Source of the DNA: Excoecaria cochinchinensis
Lineage: Eukaryota > Streptophyta > Magnoliopsida > Malpighiales > Euphorbiaceae
Direction: 5' to 3'
Length of the DNA: 64,000 bases
Assembly: GCA_947683425.1 (NCBI GenBank)
Contig: CANTUQ010000159.1
Location: 6,958,001-7,022,000, forward strand
The translations under genes were made by a program, and so were the position numbers. The first letter of the stretch is position 1. Each line of letters starts with the position of its first letter. The notes under the pieces were generated by a model. It had not been told where the DNA came from. It was given only the letters and a program-made list of their open reading frames with translations, and did no database searches. Of the stretch, positions 11,747-23,351 are shown in pieces.

Positions 11747-12151
11747 TGATAGAGTTACGATACGCCCATGACTCTATATAGGATTGAGTTCCTATCAAGA
11801 TTAAATTGAGTTATTTAATCTAAATTAAATTACCAAATCCTATCTCAGAAAGTATTCTGAGTTAGACTGGGGTTAAGACTCTAGCCTTCAGGACCTCTAT
11901 AAATAGAGGTGAGGTCCTCATAATTTGGTAACGAGAAAACTTATACGCCGCAAGGCTGCTCGTTCCCACTCACGATTATTTTGTGTTAATCTTTCAGGGA
12001 CTTCTAGATTGTGATCTAGCTGCTATTATCCCGAGTGGGTAAAAGCCAGACCGGTGACCAATAAAGGAAGATCCTTGTACCACTTCCGCAATGTGATTAC
12101 CGCGCTACAAACAAGTACGTTTTGTTATCCTTTATTTATTTATTTTCCTTA
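11747..12151 (+). repeat. 5' LTR of element C
   Basis: Runs from TGATAGAGTTACG to TTTTCCTTA. The last bases differ from the 3' LTR (TTCCTTCA) by a 1-bp deletion. It contains a promoter with TATA box and matches the LTR of E (35845-36260). Confidence 0.95.
11898..11905 (+). promoter_or_regulatory. TATA box of copia LTR C
   Basis: TATAAATA within the small palindrome CCTCTATAAATAGAGG. It is identical in the 3' LTR (23503-23510) and nearly so in E (CTCTATAAATAGACG). It would drive the genomic transcript of the element. Confidence 0.75.
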
Positions 12152-12153
12152 AT

Positions 12154-12168
12154 TGGTATTAGAGCCAT
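12154..12168 (+). other. Primer binding site of element C, initiator tRNA-Met type
   Basis: TGGTATTAGAGCCAT, one mismatch from the common plant copia site TGGTATCAGAGC. The same sequence follows the LTR of E at 36262. Confidence 0.85.
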
Positions 12169-12539
12169 CGTTTTATTGCGTCCTGGCATGCGGCTTTAAA
12201 ATCAATCTAAAATTTTATGAGTAAAATTTATAGATTTAGGAAGCATGAAACGCAACAAAAAAATTTGTTTTTTGTGTGAAAAATATATATGCGTGTATAT
12301 TTTGGCTCAATTTCGTGTATATGTACACCGAAACCCGAGGGATAATATTGAATATTCAAAACGCTAGTCTAGAAATTGGGATTTTTATTTTTGACCATTC
12401 CACTGTGTTCACAGACCCCGAAAACCCCAGGCCGGCCGAAATCCGGAGTCCAAAAGAGGCCGGGAAGGTGGCGCGTGGCTTGCACGCGCCACCATACGTT
12501 GGGCGCGTGCGTGTGGGCAGTGGCCCACATGCACGCAAA

Positions 12540-12866
12540 CACGTGTCGATGACGTGGCGCGTCATCGACACGTGGCCCAATAGGTCAGAGCCACATGGCA
12601 GACTGAGGTCATGCCACGTGGCCAAATAGGTCAGAGCCACGTGGCAGACTGAGGTCATGCCACGTGGCTCCGACATGTCCACCCGGTGCCACATGGCACC
12701 AGGTGGACCAATAAGGGGTCGACACGTGGCAGAGCTGGGGCTTGCCACGTGTCAGGGGGACCCACGTGTACCAATCAGAGTCCGCCACGTGTCCACATGT
12801 TGCCACGTGGGTAACACGTGGACCAGTAATGGTTGAACACGTGTCACACTGTGGTGTTGACACGTG
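12540..12866 (+). promoter_or_regulatory. Dense CACGTG (G-box) cluster in the copia leader
   Basis: I count 13 CACGTG hexamers in about 330 bp, mostly in CCACGTGGC or ACACGTGTC context, plus near-matches such as CCACATGGC. CACGTG is the core G-box bound by plant bZIP and bHLH factors. The cluster lies in the transcribed leader, and the copia copy E has about nine at the matching place. Binding is not shown by sequence alone; an RNA hairpin role is also possible since the motif is palindromic. Confidence 0.7.
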
Positions 12867-13239
12867 TCCTACCAGTTGAAGACGCGCGTGTGGCGCGTGG
12901 GGTCGCGTTCCCCTCCCTCTCGTCGGTGCGTGTCGGCGCGTGGGAGCTTCTCCGGCCTCCAAATCAGCTCCATTTTTTTGCGAAAATATTTTTCAAAATA
13001 TTTCTGATTTATTGGTTTATGTTTTAAAATTTTTTGATGACCATAAAATATTTTTGTTTATTTTTTGAAATAAATATTACAAAATAATTATGGAAAATGA
13101 GTTTTCTATTTTTAAAATATTTTGAAAAAAAATTTTATATGATTTTTTGTCCTTATCTGTTGATTGGAATGTGTTTTAATCGTATGAGTTTATACATGAG
13201 TGTATTAACCATTTAAAATTTCTGTAATGTGTTTCAGAA
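12867..13239 (+). other. Leader of element C between G-box cluster and extra ORF
   Basis: AT-rich. It ends in a splice-acceptor-like TGTAATGTGTTTCAG directly before the ATG of the extra ORF, also present in E. No gene is seen. Confidence 0.5.
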
Positions 13240-13755
13240 ATGATGATAAGGACACCTATGATTCCTAAAACCCCGCATGAGATTACTTTAAGAAATGCAA
13301 GAGTGCATTCACTAAGCAAAATGAGAATGCGGAGGAACATTCGAGCTGATGATATTGATGCTATAGTGCGTCATATATTGACTATGCATGAACAAATGTA
13401 GGAGTGCATTTGGATTAGAGGCTTAAGCTTAGGAAGGGATGACAGAGATAAAATCAAAGTGTTGGTTAATTCTTTTGCATATCATCCAGTCCTAAGAGAG
13501 CTTTTGGAAACTACTTGGTACATAGGAGATAGAGTTTATAAGAATTCTATCATCCATTTTTTGGCTAGAGTTGCCAAAAGAGGAGTGTTGAGGAGCAACA
13601 TTCCATCTGTGATGAAATTAAGAAGTGGACGTAAGGTGCATCGTCCATGGCTTCATCAGCGAACTTATGAGTTCCCTTATGAATTGATGAAGTTGGTCAA
13701 AGAATCAGTCCCAGTGTCAGTAAAGGTCTTGAGGAGATCTAGTTTTCTAGATTAG
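13240..13755 (+). pseudogene. Extra ORF before gag in copia element C, unknown function, one nonsense codon
   Basis: A 172-codon frame from ATG at 13240 to TAG at 13753. It has an in-frame TAG at 13399 (codon 54) where copy E has CAG. E instead has TGA at codon 35, where C reads CGA, and TAA near the end, where C reads GAA. Start and final stop are shared, so the frame looks ancestral. The product would be about 171 residues, basic, with ADDIDAIVRHILTMHEQ in the first third, ETTWYIGDRVYKNSIIHFLA in the middle and a basic tail (SVKVLRRSSFLD). I see no retrotransposon domain, signal peptide or membrane segment in it and do not recognise the family. It lies between the G-box leader and gag-pol, about 510 bp upstream of the latter, possibly on a spliced leader exon. 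Confidence 0.6.
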
Positions 13756-14266
13756 TTAACATGAGTGTCAATTATAGTTAGCATTTGATTTTATAGGATT
13801 TATGTTTCCTATTATTATTATTATTATTATTTGACATGTGTGTCTTATTTGAGAATGATTGGATTTATTTATTGGTTGAATGAATGAGTTTATTCTTTAT
13901 GGCTTATAATTTTTTTTAATAAATGTGTTTATTTTAAAATGTTAATTGCCCTGCAATATTTTATAAGTAAAATGTTTGCATGTTTATTAAGTAGAGACTT
14001 AATAAAATAATACCAATAAGATATCCCTCATTAGTTTAAGAACTTAGTAATCCAATAATTCTGATTTACTATGCATGAAATCTTAACCTATAAAGTTGGA
14101 CATTAGAACTTAGAAGGTAATTGGTACTCTAAGTATACTTTTCGAATTTAAGTCTAATAGAAAACTTTATTAGGTTATTATTTCAGGTGTATAGTAAATT
14201 TTCATGTATTACCTAATCTCCCACTAATAACGTGCAACTTTGTTCCATTTGAATCAGAGGATACAA
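13756..14266 (+). other. Spacer between extra ORF and gag-pol in element C
   Basis: AT-rich with a short ATT run. It is collinear with 40535-41038 of copy E. No coding region is seen. Confidence 0.6.
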
Positions 14267-17200
14267 ATGGCATCTGCTTCCAAATCTATTATCGCTGAAT
14301 TAAACAAAGACTTGAAATTAAATGGCGACAATTATGAAATCTGGAGCATGAAGATCCAGTATGTGCTAGAGGAGCAAGAGGCTCTTGAAACCTTGAGTTC
14401 GGTTATGGCTGAACCCGAGGATGGCAACACGGCCCAGCATAGGCGAGACCGAGATGTATATCTGGCATGGAAGAAAAAGAATTCCACTGCTCGTATCATT
14501 CTCCTAAGTGCTATGGAGGATGATATAACTAAGCAATTTCGCAAGTATCAGAACGCAATGGATTTGTGGATAGCTTTGCGAGAGAAGTTTGGAGGAGTGA
14601 CTCTAACTAAGCTCCGATCTTTGACGATCAAGTTTGATACTTATCAGAAGAAAGCTGATCATACAATGCTAAAACATCTCAGGGAGATGGAAAATATGAT
14701 GAGCGAGCTTAGTGAATATGGTCACAAGTTGACCGACGAGCAGCAAGTGCAAGCTGTCATCCGTTCCTTACCCAAGAGTTGGGAGCATATGAAAATGCAA
14801 CTGACTCATATGGATAGTGTGAAGACATTTGAGGATATCGCACGTCACTTGGAGCTTGAAGAGGATAGATTGGCATCGATTAAGGTCAATGCTGAAGTGC
14901 ATGTGGCACAGTCCCGTTCTGGTGGAATGAGTTCCAACCAGAACAAAAGAAAGAGCTTTAAGGGTCGGGATAAGGAACCTGCCAAGAGAAACAAAAGGCA
15001 GAAAAAGGAGCAGAATTCTAAAAGGTCCAAAGGCAAGAAAAAGATAAACTTTTCAAAAGTGAAATGTTTTAACTGCCAGCAGAAAGGACACTATGCAAGA
15101 GACTGCACTGTGCCCAATCAGGTACACTATTCTAACTCAAGAGTGAGTGAAATTTGTGTATCTAGTTCTGTTTTTCTAACTGAATTTCATCCTTTGTGGG
15201 TGGTTGATTCAGGAGCAACGGACCATGTAGCAAAGGATCGAGATGCCTTTGTAGAGTTCCGACGAATACCATATGGAGCAAAATATGTGTATGTGGGAAA
15301 CGATGCAAGAGTGCCGGTTCGAGGGATTGGCGCGTGTAGATTAGTCTTACGCAAAGGCCGGACCTTACTCCTACATGATGTACTTTATGCTCCAGATATT
15401 CGTAGGAATTTAGTTTCTATTCTAGTGTTATTAAAACTTGGTTTTGATTTACACTTTAAAGATGACAGTGTGAACTTATGTTTGAATGATGTCTATTATG
15501 GTTCTGGTTTTATTTCGAACAATTTCATTGTTTTGGATATCGATCATAACTTTATGAATAATAATAGTTTTTCTTTAATCTCTTCTACTTCACATAATAA
15601 TGAGAATCATGTGAAATTGTGGCATGCTAGATTAAACCATATTGGGAAAAATCGAATGAGTCGGTTAGCCAAAGTTGGTTTACTAGGTGATTTGAATGAG
15701 GTCGAATTACCTACTTGTGAGCATTGTCTAAAAGGGAAACTAGTGAGAAAACCGTTCGGAAAAGGAACTGGAGCTGTATTTTCATTGCAGTTAATTCATT
15801 CTGACGTTTGTGGTCCAATGAATGTGAGGGCAAGGCATGGGGCCTACTACTTCATCACATTTATAGATGACTATACAAGGTATGGTCATGTCTATTTGAT
15901 TTCTCACAAGTCAGAAGCATTGAGTTGCTTCAAAACTTTTATGAACTTAGTTGAGAATCAATTAGATAAAAAGATAAAAGCTTTAAGAACTGACCGAGGT
16001 CGGGAATATCTTTCAGATGAATTTAAAGATTTATGTGATGAAAAAGGGATTGAACATCAGTTGTCCATTCCCAGAACTCCACAACAAAACGGTGTTGTGG
16101 AAAGGAGAAATAGGACTCTCCTTGATATGGTTAGATCTATGATGGCAGAAGCAAATTTGCCCATCTCCTATTGGGGAGATGCTTTACTTACTGCCACATA
16201 TGTTCTAAACCGAGTGCCCTCAAAATCAGTCGCATCCACACCTTACGAGTTGTGGACTGGTCGACAACCTGACCTAAGCCATCTACGACCTTGGGGTTGT
16301 GCTGCTTACGTCCATGATACCTTAAGTAAATTTGGTAAATTGGGACCAAGAGGTAAAAAGAGTATCTTTGTGAGATATTCTGAAGTATCAAAAGGATACG
16401 TATTCATGGGTGAGCAAGAGAATGGTTCTGTGACTGAATTTGAATCAGGAGATGTCATATTCTTGGAAAATGAGTTTCCAAAGTTGGGCGAAGTGAATCA
16501 AGATTTCACTTTCTATGAAACTCAGGAAGATGAACCATCAGGATCGCTCCATCCGAGTGGGAGGGAATTAGAGGAAGAAGGTCAAGATCTTCCTCCTCTA
16601 CATGATCTGGATGTTCGAGACCCTGATTTGAGTGGGAGCATTCCTGACTCCAGTGGGAGTATGGAACATGGTCCCAATGGGAGTATTCCGAATTACGATG
16701 AATATATGAGACATGTTTATCAAGATTCGGAACTGCGTAAATCTAAAAGGATAAGTGTTCCTCGCCGACGATTTGAGATCGAAGGCTTGAACGAAGCCCT
16801 TTTGATTACCCCACAAGATGATGAAGAGCCTAAAAACATAAAAGAGGCTTTCTCATGCCCAGCTAAAGAAAAATGGATCAATGCAATGGAAGAAGAAATA
16901 GCATCGATGAGGTCAAACCATGTTTGGGAACTGGTTGATCTACCGGAAGGACGCAAACCGATTGGGAACAAATGGATTCTCAAGGTAAAGCGAAAAGCTG
17001 ATGGAAGTATAGAAAGATACAAAGCTCGGCTAGTCGCTAAGGGGTTTACACAGCAGGAAGGGATTGACTATGAGGAGACTTTCTCTCCTGTTGTGAGATT
17101 TACGTCTATAAGGTTAATTCTTGCCATAGTGGCGAGTTTAGACCTTGACCTACATCAAATGGATGTAAAGACTGCTTTTCTCAATGGAGAACTGAATGAA

Positions 17201-19507
17201 GAAATCTACATGGAACAACCTGTAGGTTTCATCGAAAAAGGTAGCGAACATAAGGTTTGCCGATTGAAAAGATCAATCTATGGCCTGAAACAGTCTTCGC
17301 GACAATGGTATTTGAGATTTCATGATACGATCATGTCGAATGGGTTCAACATGATTGATGAAGACCATTGCGTGTATTATAAAAGCTCTAAAAATAACTT
17401 TGTCATTTTGACATTGTATGTAGACGACATACTAATAGCTGGAAATGACAAAGCGTACGTAAATCAAATCAAAGATTGGTTATCGTCCAACTTTGAAATG
17501 AAGGATATGGGTAATGCAGATTATATTCTTGGAGTTAAGATTTCAAGAGATCATTCAAGAAGGTTGTGGTCCCTTTCCCAAGAGACATATATCAACAAAG
17601 TCCTTGAACGGTTCAATATGCAAAACTGCAAACCCATATCCTGCCCCATTGCCAAGAATCAGTTTCTTAGCAAAGAGATGTGTCCTAAAACGCCAGATGA
17701 AGTGGAGCATATGAGAGACGTTCCTTATGCCAGTGCCGTGGGTAGTCTCATGTATGCTATGTTGTGTACGAGACCGGACATTAGCTATGCAGTGGGCATG
17801 GCGAGTAGATATCAATCAAACCCAGGCGAAGCACATTGGAAAGCAGTAAAGAGGATACTTAGATACCTCAAAGGTACAGCAGATTATTCTCTCTGTTATG
17901 AAAGCAAGGATCTGCAATTGAGAGGATACACTGATGCTGATTGGGCTGGAGATGTGGACGAGAGGAAATCCACTTCAGGTTTCATATTCTTGCTTGGCAA
18001 GGGTGCCATCTCATGGAGTAGCAAGAAACAAACCTGTGTAGCCTTATCAACAATGGAAGCTGAATTCGTAGCTTCCGCAGCTGCAGTACAAGAGGCAGTT
18101 TGGCTAAAACGGTTGATGGACCATTTAAGAGTAACTACCTCGGAGGGACAAGTGACAGTCTTTAGCGACAGTCAATCATCGATAGTGTAACACCCCAAAT
18201 CGGGCCTAGTCGGAATCGGCAAACTAAGTCGGTTAAGTGAAGGGTATTTCAGTAATTTGTACGTGAGTGAATTTGATGATAAGGACTTAATTGTAAAGTG
18301 ATTAATTAAATAAGTTAAGTTAAGTGAGGAAAGGTTAGAGTGTGCTTGTTGTGTATGAAAGTAGGGTATAAGTGAGTTTTAGGAAATGATTGGGTGTGAT
18401 TCAAGTGTGGTACCTTGAAGATTTTTATTTAAGAAATGTTTGCATGTGAAGTGAGTATGGTGCAAGGAGTGACTAAGTCAAAGGTGGTTTGTGTACCCAA
18501 TGGGAGCTTGCCATGTGGATAGTTAGGTGGGAGCATTTAGTGTGATTTGGGTTAGGAAAGAGGAAATGCAGAATTTTCTTGTTCTTGTTCCCGTTGCCCT
18601 CTCTTCCTTCTCATTTTCTATTTTCTTTTCCTCTCCTCCCCGTTTCTTGCTCAATCTATTGGTTTTGAGTGAAGTAGAATTGGTTTGGTGGAGCTTGGGA
18701 AGTAAGAGTAAAGAGGTAAGTTGAGATTTTAGGGTTCCTATGTTTGAGTTCTTTTTCTACTCCTAGTTTTGTTTAAGTAATGATTGAATTAAGAATTATG
18801 GGTTTGTTTGTGCAAGTAATTGGTGATAAGAAGAATCAAAGTAAAGGAAAAGAGAAGATTTAAAGCTTGAAGAGAACAACTATTGTGCAACAAGAGGTTT
18901 GGGAGTGGATTCCTTTAATTGAGTTTTATTTGGTTTTTCTCCTAAATTCTTATTGAGCTATGAATATATATTTGTATATGATTTCCAGTAAATTGAGTGA
19001 TTAAGATGATTCTTATGCATGTATTTGTTTGGGTAAATGTATTAATAATGCATGAAGTGCCTTAAGTTGAAGGTGTGTGAGAATTGGAAGTGAAGTGTGT
19101 AATTGGGGTAAACCCTGTTTCGTTCTCATCTGACCCTTGTGCAATGTTTTGGTCATAAGTGGAGTTTTAGAACTCCAAATCATGCAACGTTTGAACCAAT
19201 AGAACCATGAATTCCATTACTTTACAAGTCTTAGAAATAGCCTTGGGCAAATTCTTGCTCAAAGACCCTGAATTTTTAATAATACCGTAGTGTTTCTTTT
19301 TGTGACGGGTTGTTTGACCAGTATGGGTTGTGGAGTGCATATCTGGAGTTTTAGATGTCCAATTGATGTGAAACTTCTTTCATTTGAAATTTAAGACGTA
19401 GGGGAACATTTGTTAAGAAGACCACTTTTCCTAAATATGAGGTTTAGAGGTCGGTTTTTGCGATACTAGTTTATAGTAGAAAGCAGTCCGTTTTGGTAGC
19501 TGAGGCG

Positions 19508-20430
19508 AGCCTCTGTCGCGAGCGCGACAAGGGTCGCGACCTCGCGACAGAAAAATATGTTTTGAGCCTTTTTCTTCTTTATTTTTGAGTCTAGGGGTGA
19601 CCCGGATCAATCCCGTATCTTTTCCATCAGTTATTATGCATGTTTAGGGTAATTAAATGGCTATATAAGTAATTATCGTTGGGAAGAACTTAGGAGTATG
19701 ATTAAGATTGGTGATTTAGCTAGTAAATAACAATAGATATAACCTCGTGAAGGTAGGTTTTCGGATGAGTACTAATATGTATTGATCTCATGAATAACCT
19801 AAGCATGATGTACCATATGTATGAATGATGAATGGTAAATAGTATTGACATTATAGATTATATAAATGGATATTATTTGTGGCATGTTTTATCGAAATTA
19901 TTGATATGAATATTGGATTTATGTTGTTAATGATGTGTGGCTTGCTGGAGATGAGGTAAGAGACCTTGGGATGTGTTTCGTGTGTTTGTGGATGAGTTGA
20001 GGAAGGAAAGATCTTGCAAAATTCTGCAGATTTTCGGAATCATGACTCTGTCGCGATCGCGACACTGTCGCGAGCGCGACAGAGACCGATGATTCTGATG
20101 CTCTGCCGTCGCGAGCACGCAATGCTGTCGCGAGCCCGCGATAGCAATAGCTTGTCTGCTCTCTGTCGCGAGCGCGACAGTCATCGCGATCGCGACAGAG
20201 CATATTGTGGGCTGTGCTATCGCGAGCACGCGACTTGTCGCGACCCCGCGATAGCAATGCTTGCCCTCTGTCGCGATCGCGATAACATCGCGAGCGCGAC
20301 AGAGTCGGGCCCTTCTCTCCTTCCCGCGATCGCGAAGTCCGTCGCGCGCGCGCAGCGAAGAGACTATAGTCTCTGTCGCGAGCGCGACAGGGATCGCGAG
20401 CGCGACAGGGATCGCGAGCGCGACAGATAT
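19508..20430 (+). repeat. GC-rich dyad-symmetric array in LTR D
   Basis: Many modules of the type CTGTCGCGATCGCGACA or TCGCGAGCGCGACAG: one cluster at 19508-19553 and a dense one at about 20045-20430. Each module is nearly palindromic and CpG-dense in an otherwise AT-rich LTR. The arginine-rich frames through it are repeat translations. It occupies the same LTR region as the unlike arrays in A and F. Confidence 0.9.
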
Positions 20431-21682
20431 GTTGTGTTGAATGAGTTTTCTTTGATGATTCCAATGTTTGAATTCCGAACTTGTGATGCCTTTAGGTTTA
20501 TTCTTTGACTATTTTATGAAGTATGTTAATATAATTGAATGTATTATGTATAATTATACTTCTGATCTTTTCTAAGATTATCATGTTATGTTCAAAGTGT
20601 AAATTGTATGATGCATGTTTGACTTTATGAACTTATTCATATGTCTCAACTATTGCTGATTATGTACAATGATATAAAGTATGTGATTTGAAATATGATT
20701 TGTATTATGCATGACCTGCGAGAGTCAGTCTAGTGGATAGTTAGGCATGCCTAATAGAGTCTTTGTAGCTGCAGCGCCCTTTGAACGATTTGGACCCTGA
20801 TCAGGTCCCACGACTGGTTCCTCGCGAACCCCTATCAGTACGGATCCTCGCGATCCTTTTTAATGTGGTTGGATCGGGTTAAGATCCCTCATCAGTAAAA
20901 TGCTTTTGTGACAAAATAAAATAATTTTCGATTAGTACCCGTAAGGTACTCTCTGGCCGACTTGTACCCGTAAGGTACTAATCAGTTCACTCGTTATCCA
21001 CTATTATGAGTCAGCAGGTATTTTGATGGTTTGTTTTATTCTGTTTTGAAATAGCCATCAGAATGTGATATCTGAATGAGCAAGAATCAGTTTATGTGTA
21101 TATGAATATGACTACGGGCTTCAGAAGGTAAATCTGTATTTAGTAAACATGACTTTTCAGTTAACATGATTATCCGTACTTGGCATGTGATTTGTTATTA
21201 GTTTCTGAATGCTTTGAAATGATTCGATCGATGTATTTATGTATATGAGTTAAACATGGTTTTATTGTGTACAAGCATGTGAATCAGATCGGTTGTGAGG
21301 GTAAGTATATAAGATGTAATCGTACTTTCTGCATGGTTTTGATATGAATGTGAAGTGATGTGATTATGCCTTCAGTCTCCGTTATGGGAGTGTTTACAGC
21401 ATGATATGCTATGTATTAGAGTTGTGCAGCAGAAGTGTGGTGTTTTGGATGTTTTCTTGGGTATGTGGCTCAGCATGATAACACTGGTGTCGTGTTTTGG
21501 GTTATGACTGTTTTGGCCCATTCCTGATATATGTATATGATTATGTGTGTGAGTTTCCGAATTAATGCCTTTATTATGCAAGTCTGTTTAGATATGTATT
21601 TTGAATATCCGCAATTGCCATTTGAATGTATTTTGCCTCGACGACCATTGTGAATGGCCGTCCATATTATTATGTTTGTTTT

Positions 21683-21730
21683 CCCCACTAAGCGTTATCG
21701 TTTAGCACGGGCTCTTTTCCCCGTGCAGGT
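21683..21730 (+). promoter_or_regulatory. Conserved double hairpin near the 3' end of LTR D
   Basis: CCACTAAGCGTTATCGTTTAG forms one stem (CTAAGC-loop-GTTTAG) and CACGGGCTCTTTTCCCCGTG a second, followed by CAGGTGGCAGG. The same pair occurs in A (24855-24900) and in F in reverse (37892-37945). It may serve in RNA 3' end formation or packaging; that role is a guess. Confidence 0.55.
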
Positions 21731-22245
21731 GGCAGGTTTTCTTTTGTTCGAGTCGCGCATCTGCAGAGTCGGCCACATAGAAGCTAGAAGTTTTGTATCT
21801 TGTTCAGCTTTTGTAATTTAGAATTTTTGTATATTTGTGTTATAGGTATAAGTAATAATATGTAAAGAGAACGATGTAATCTTTCAGACTCCTATTGTAT
21901 GATTGTAAAATTGTAGATGTGTATGTTTTCGTTTAAAATATACGCTTTGTATCATTTCTGTTCGGTAACACACCTACTCGTACGGCTTCCTACTCCCTTA
22001 CGGATGGGTTCGCCTACGTATGAGTTGGGGTGTTACAGATAGCTTACACAAATGATCTGAAATTTCATAGTAGGACTAAGCATATCGACATTAAGTATCA
22101 TTATATTAGAGATGTAGTTGCACGGGGAGATGTGAACTTACAGTACATATCTACGCATGATATGATAGCAGATCCGTTAACTAAACCTGTAACTAGAGAT
22201 GTGTTTGAGAGACACATTAGAATTCAGGGTTTGCGTAGAATTTGA

Positions 22246-23351
22246 TGTGTACTGACTTTATTTGTGTAATCCCTTAACATTATTATCTATGAATAATAAT
22301 AAAGTTCATTGTTGGCAATACATGAGTGTGAATGTTTAATATGTGAACATTTACTATTAATTGTTTGAGTTTGAGCATGTCAGACAGAGAAGTAGCCCAC
22401 TCACAAGGGTGTTTACCTTGGTTTTGTCAACGAGTTGGCAAAGACTAAGATGAGGCGAATTTTGAACAAATGAGTATGCTCGAGAGCCTATTCAAAATGA
22501 AAGTGCCGTCTTGCAGAAATTACAAGATTTGTCTTGTTAAGGTGCAAGATAAAGTCATACATAAGGTTGTATGCTTTGGATTGAGATCCAAAATAAGGAT
22601 CGTATGGGATCCGATGGATAGTTATGTGTAACTACCATGTTCTGTCTTAAGAGCCAGAAGTAGTTCTTAAGTAAGCGAACTAAAGTTGGGTGCTTCGGCG
22701 CATCGCAACCTTACGCTTCTGTATGGTGTTTTTATATCCACATTATTTTAATGTGAGACATGCGCTCCTTTAAGGGAAGGAAAGAACACCATAACACATG
22801 TTTTATACCGTGTGTGCTTAAGTGACCAAAGGGATGGGAATTTAATACAATTGATCTCAACTTTCCCTATTGTGAGACCCTGTTAATATATCGACCCTTA
22901 GAACCCTTAACTTATCCCTGAAGTATGGTTTGATGTGGCTAGCTTGGTTAGTCTCCAAGAGGTCTGGGAAAAATTTAGGCCTGGCGGATCTAACTAGAAA
23001 AGCGAGTTGAATCATGATGGATGGCATATAGTAAGAGGGGAAGATAACCTTTTGATCACATTCATAAGAATTCGTGGTTCACCGACATGTCTATTATTGT
23101 TTCTATGAGTTGAAACATAATAGTGAACACGAATGACGTTTTATGAGATCATGAGTTAAAACAGTGATTGTGAGAAGGTGGTCTAGGGTTAAGCATACGT
23201 GAAATGAAAGGATCGCCTTTTCGAGAAGCTATATATCCCTAACAGGTGTATAGCAAATGAGCTCTCGAGGTATGCTAGTCACACAATCTATTAGTCTGTA
23301 TAACTGAAGATTATATATATGGAATGTGTTCCGTCATGTGCGAGTGGGAGA
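22246..23351 (+). other. 3' non-coding part of element C
   Basis: About 1.1 kb with no gene. It ends in the purine-rich GAGTGGGAGA directly before the 3' LTR, the likely polypurine tract. Confidence 0.7.

Larger units (their letters stand above)
18186..22037 (+). mobile_element. Element D: solo LTR of a Tekay-like chromovirus
   Basis: 3852 bp from TGTAACACCCC to GGGGTGTTACA with a perfect TSD GATAG (18181-18185 and 22038-22042). It contains no primer site, pol or gag, so it is a solo LTR left by recombination between two LTRs. Shared blocks with LTR A include GTGGATAGTTAGGC, the ACCCGTAAGG motifs, CGACCATTGTGAATGGCCGT and the CTAAGC/GCTTAG hairpin near the 3' end. It is the youngest layer of the nest. 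Confidence 0.95.
14267..22245 (+). pseudogene. Ty1/copia gag-pol, open except for the insertion of solo LTR D
   Basis: Start ATG at 14267 (ACAAATGGC); upstream in-frame codons lack an ATG. The frame is open to 18185, is cut by solo LTR D, and continues from 22043 to the stop at 22243. With D and one TSD copy removed the frame would be about 1373 codons, normal for copia. Order by residue: gag domain 1-230; zinc knuckle CFNCQQKGHYARDC near 267; aspartic protease DSGATDH near 314; GAG-pre-integrase HARLNHIGKNRM near 453; integrase D-D-E near 513, 576 and 612 (35 residues between the last two); reverse transcriptase with YVDD near 1051; RNase H with DADWAG near 1223. D lies inside the RNase H region. 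As it stands, translation would end inside D at 18188. It encodes the particle, protease, integrase and reverse transcriptase needed for transposition. Confidence 0.97.

Noticed and set aside
12276..12962. Open frames on both strands over the G-box cluster
   Set aside because: They are side effects of CACGTGGC repeats and are not kept in copy E.
14240..14266. Upstream start for copia gag-pol
   Set aside because: The codons before 14267 contain no ATG; the first ATG (ACAAATGGC) matches the start in copy E.
20014..20508. Arg/Asp/Ala-rich frames in LTR D
   Set aside because: They translate the CGCGA palindrome array.
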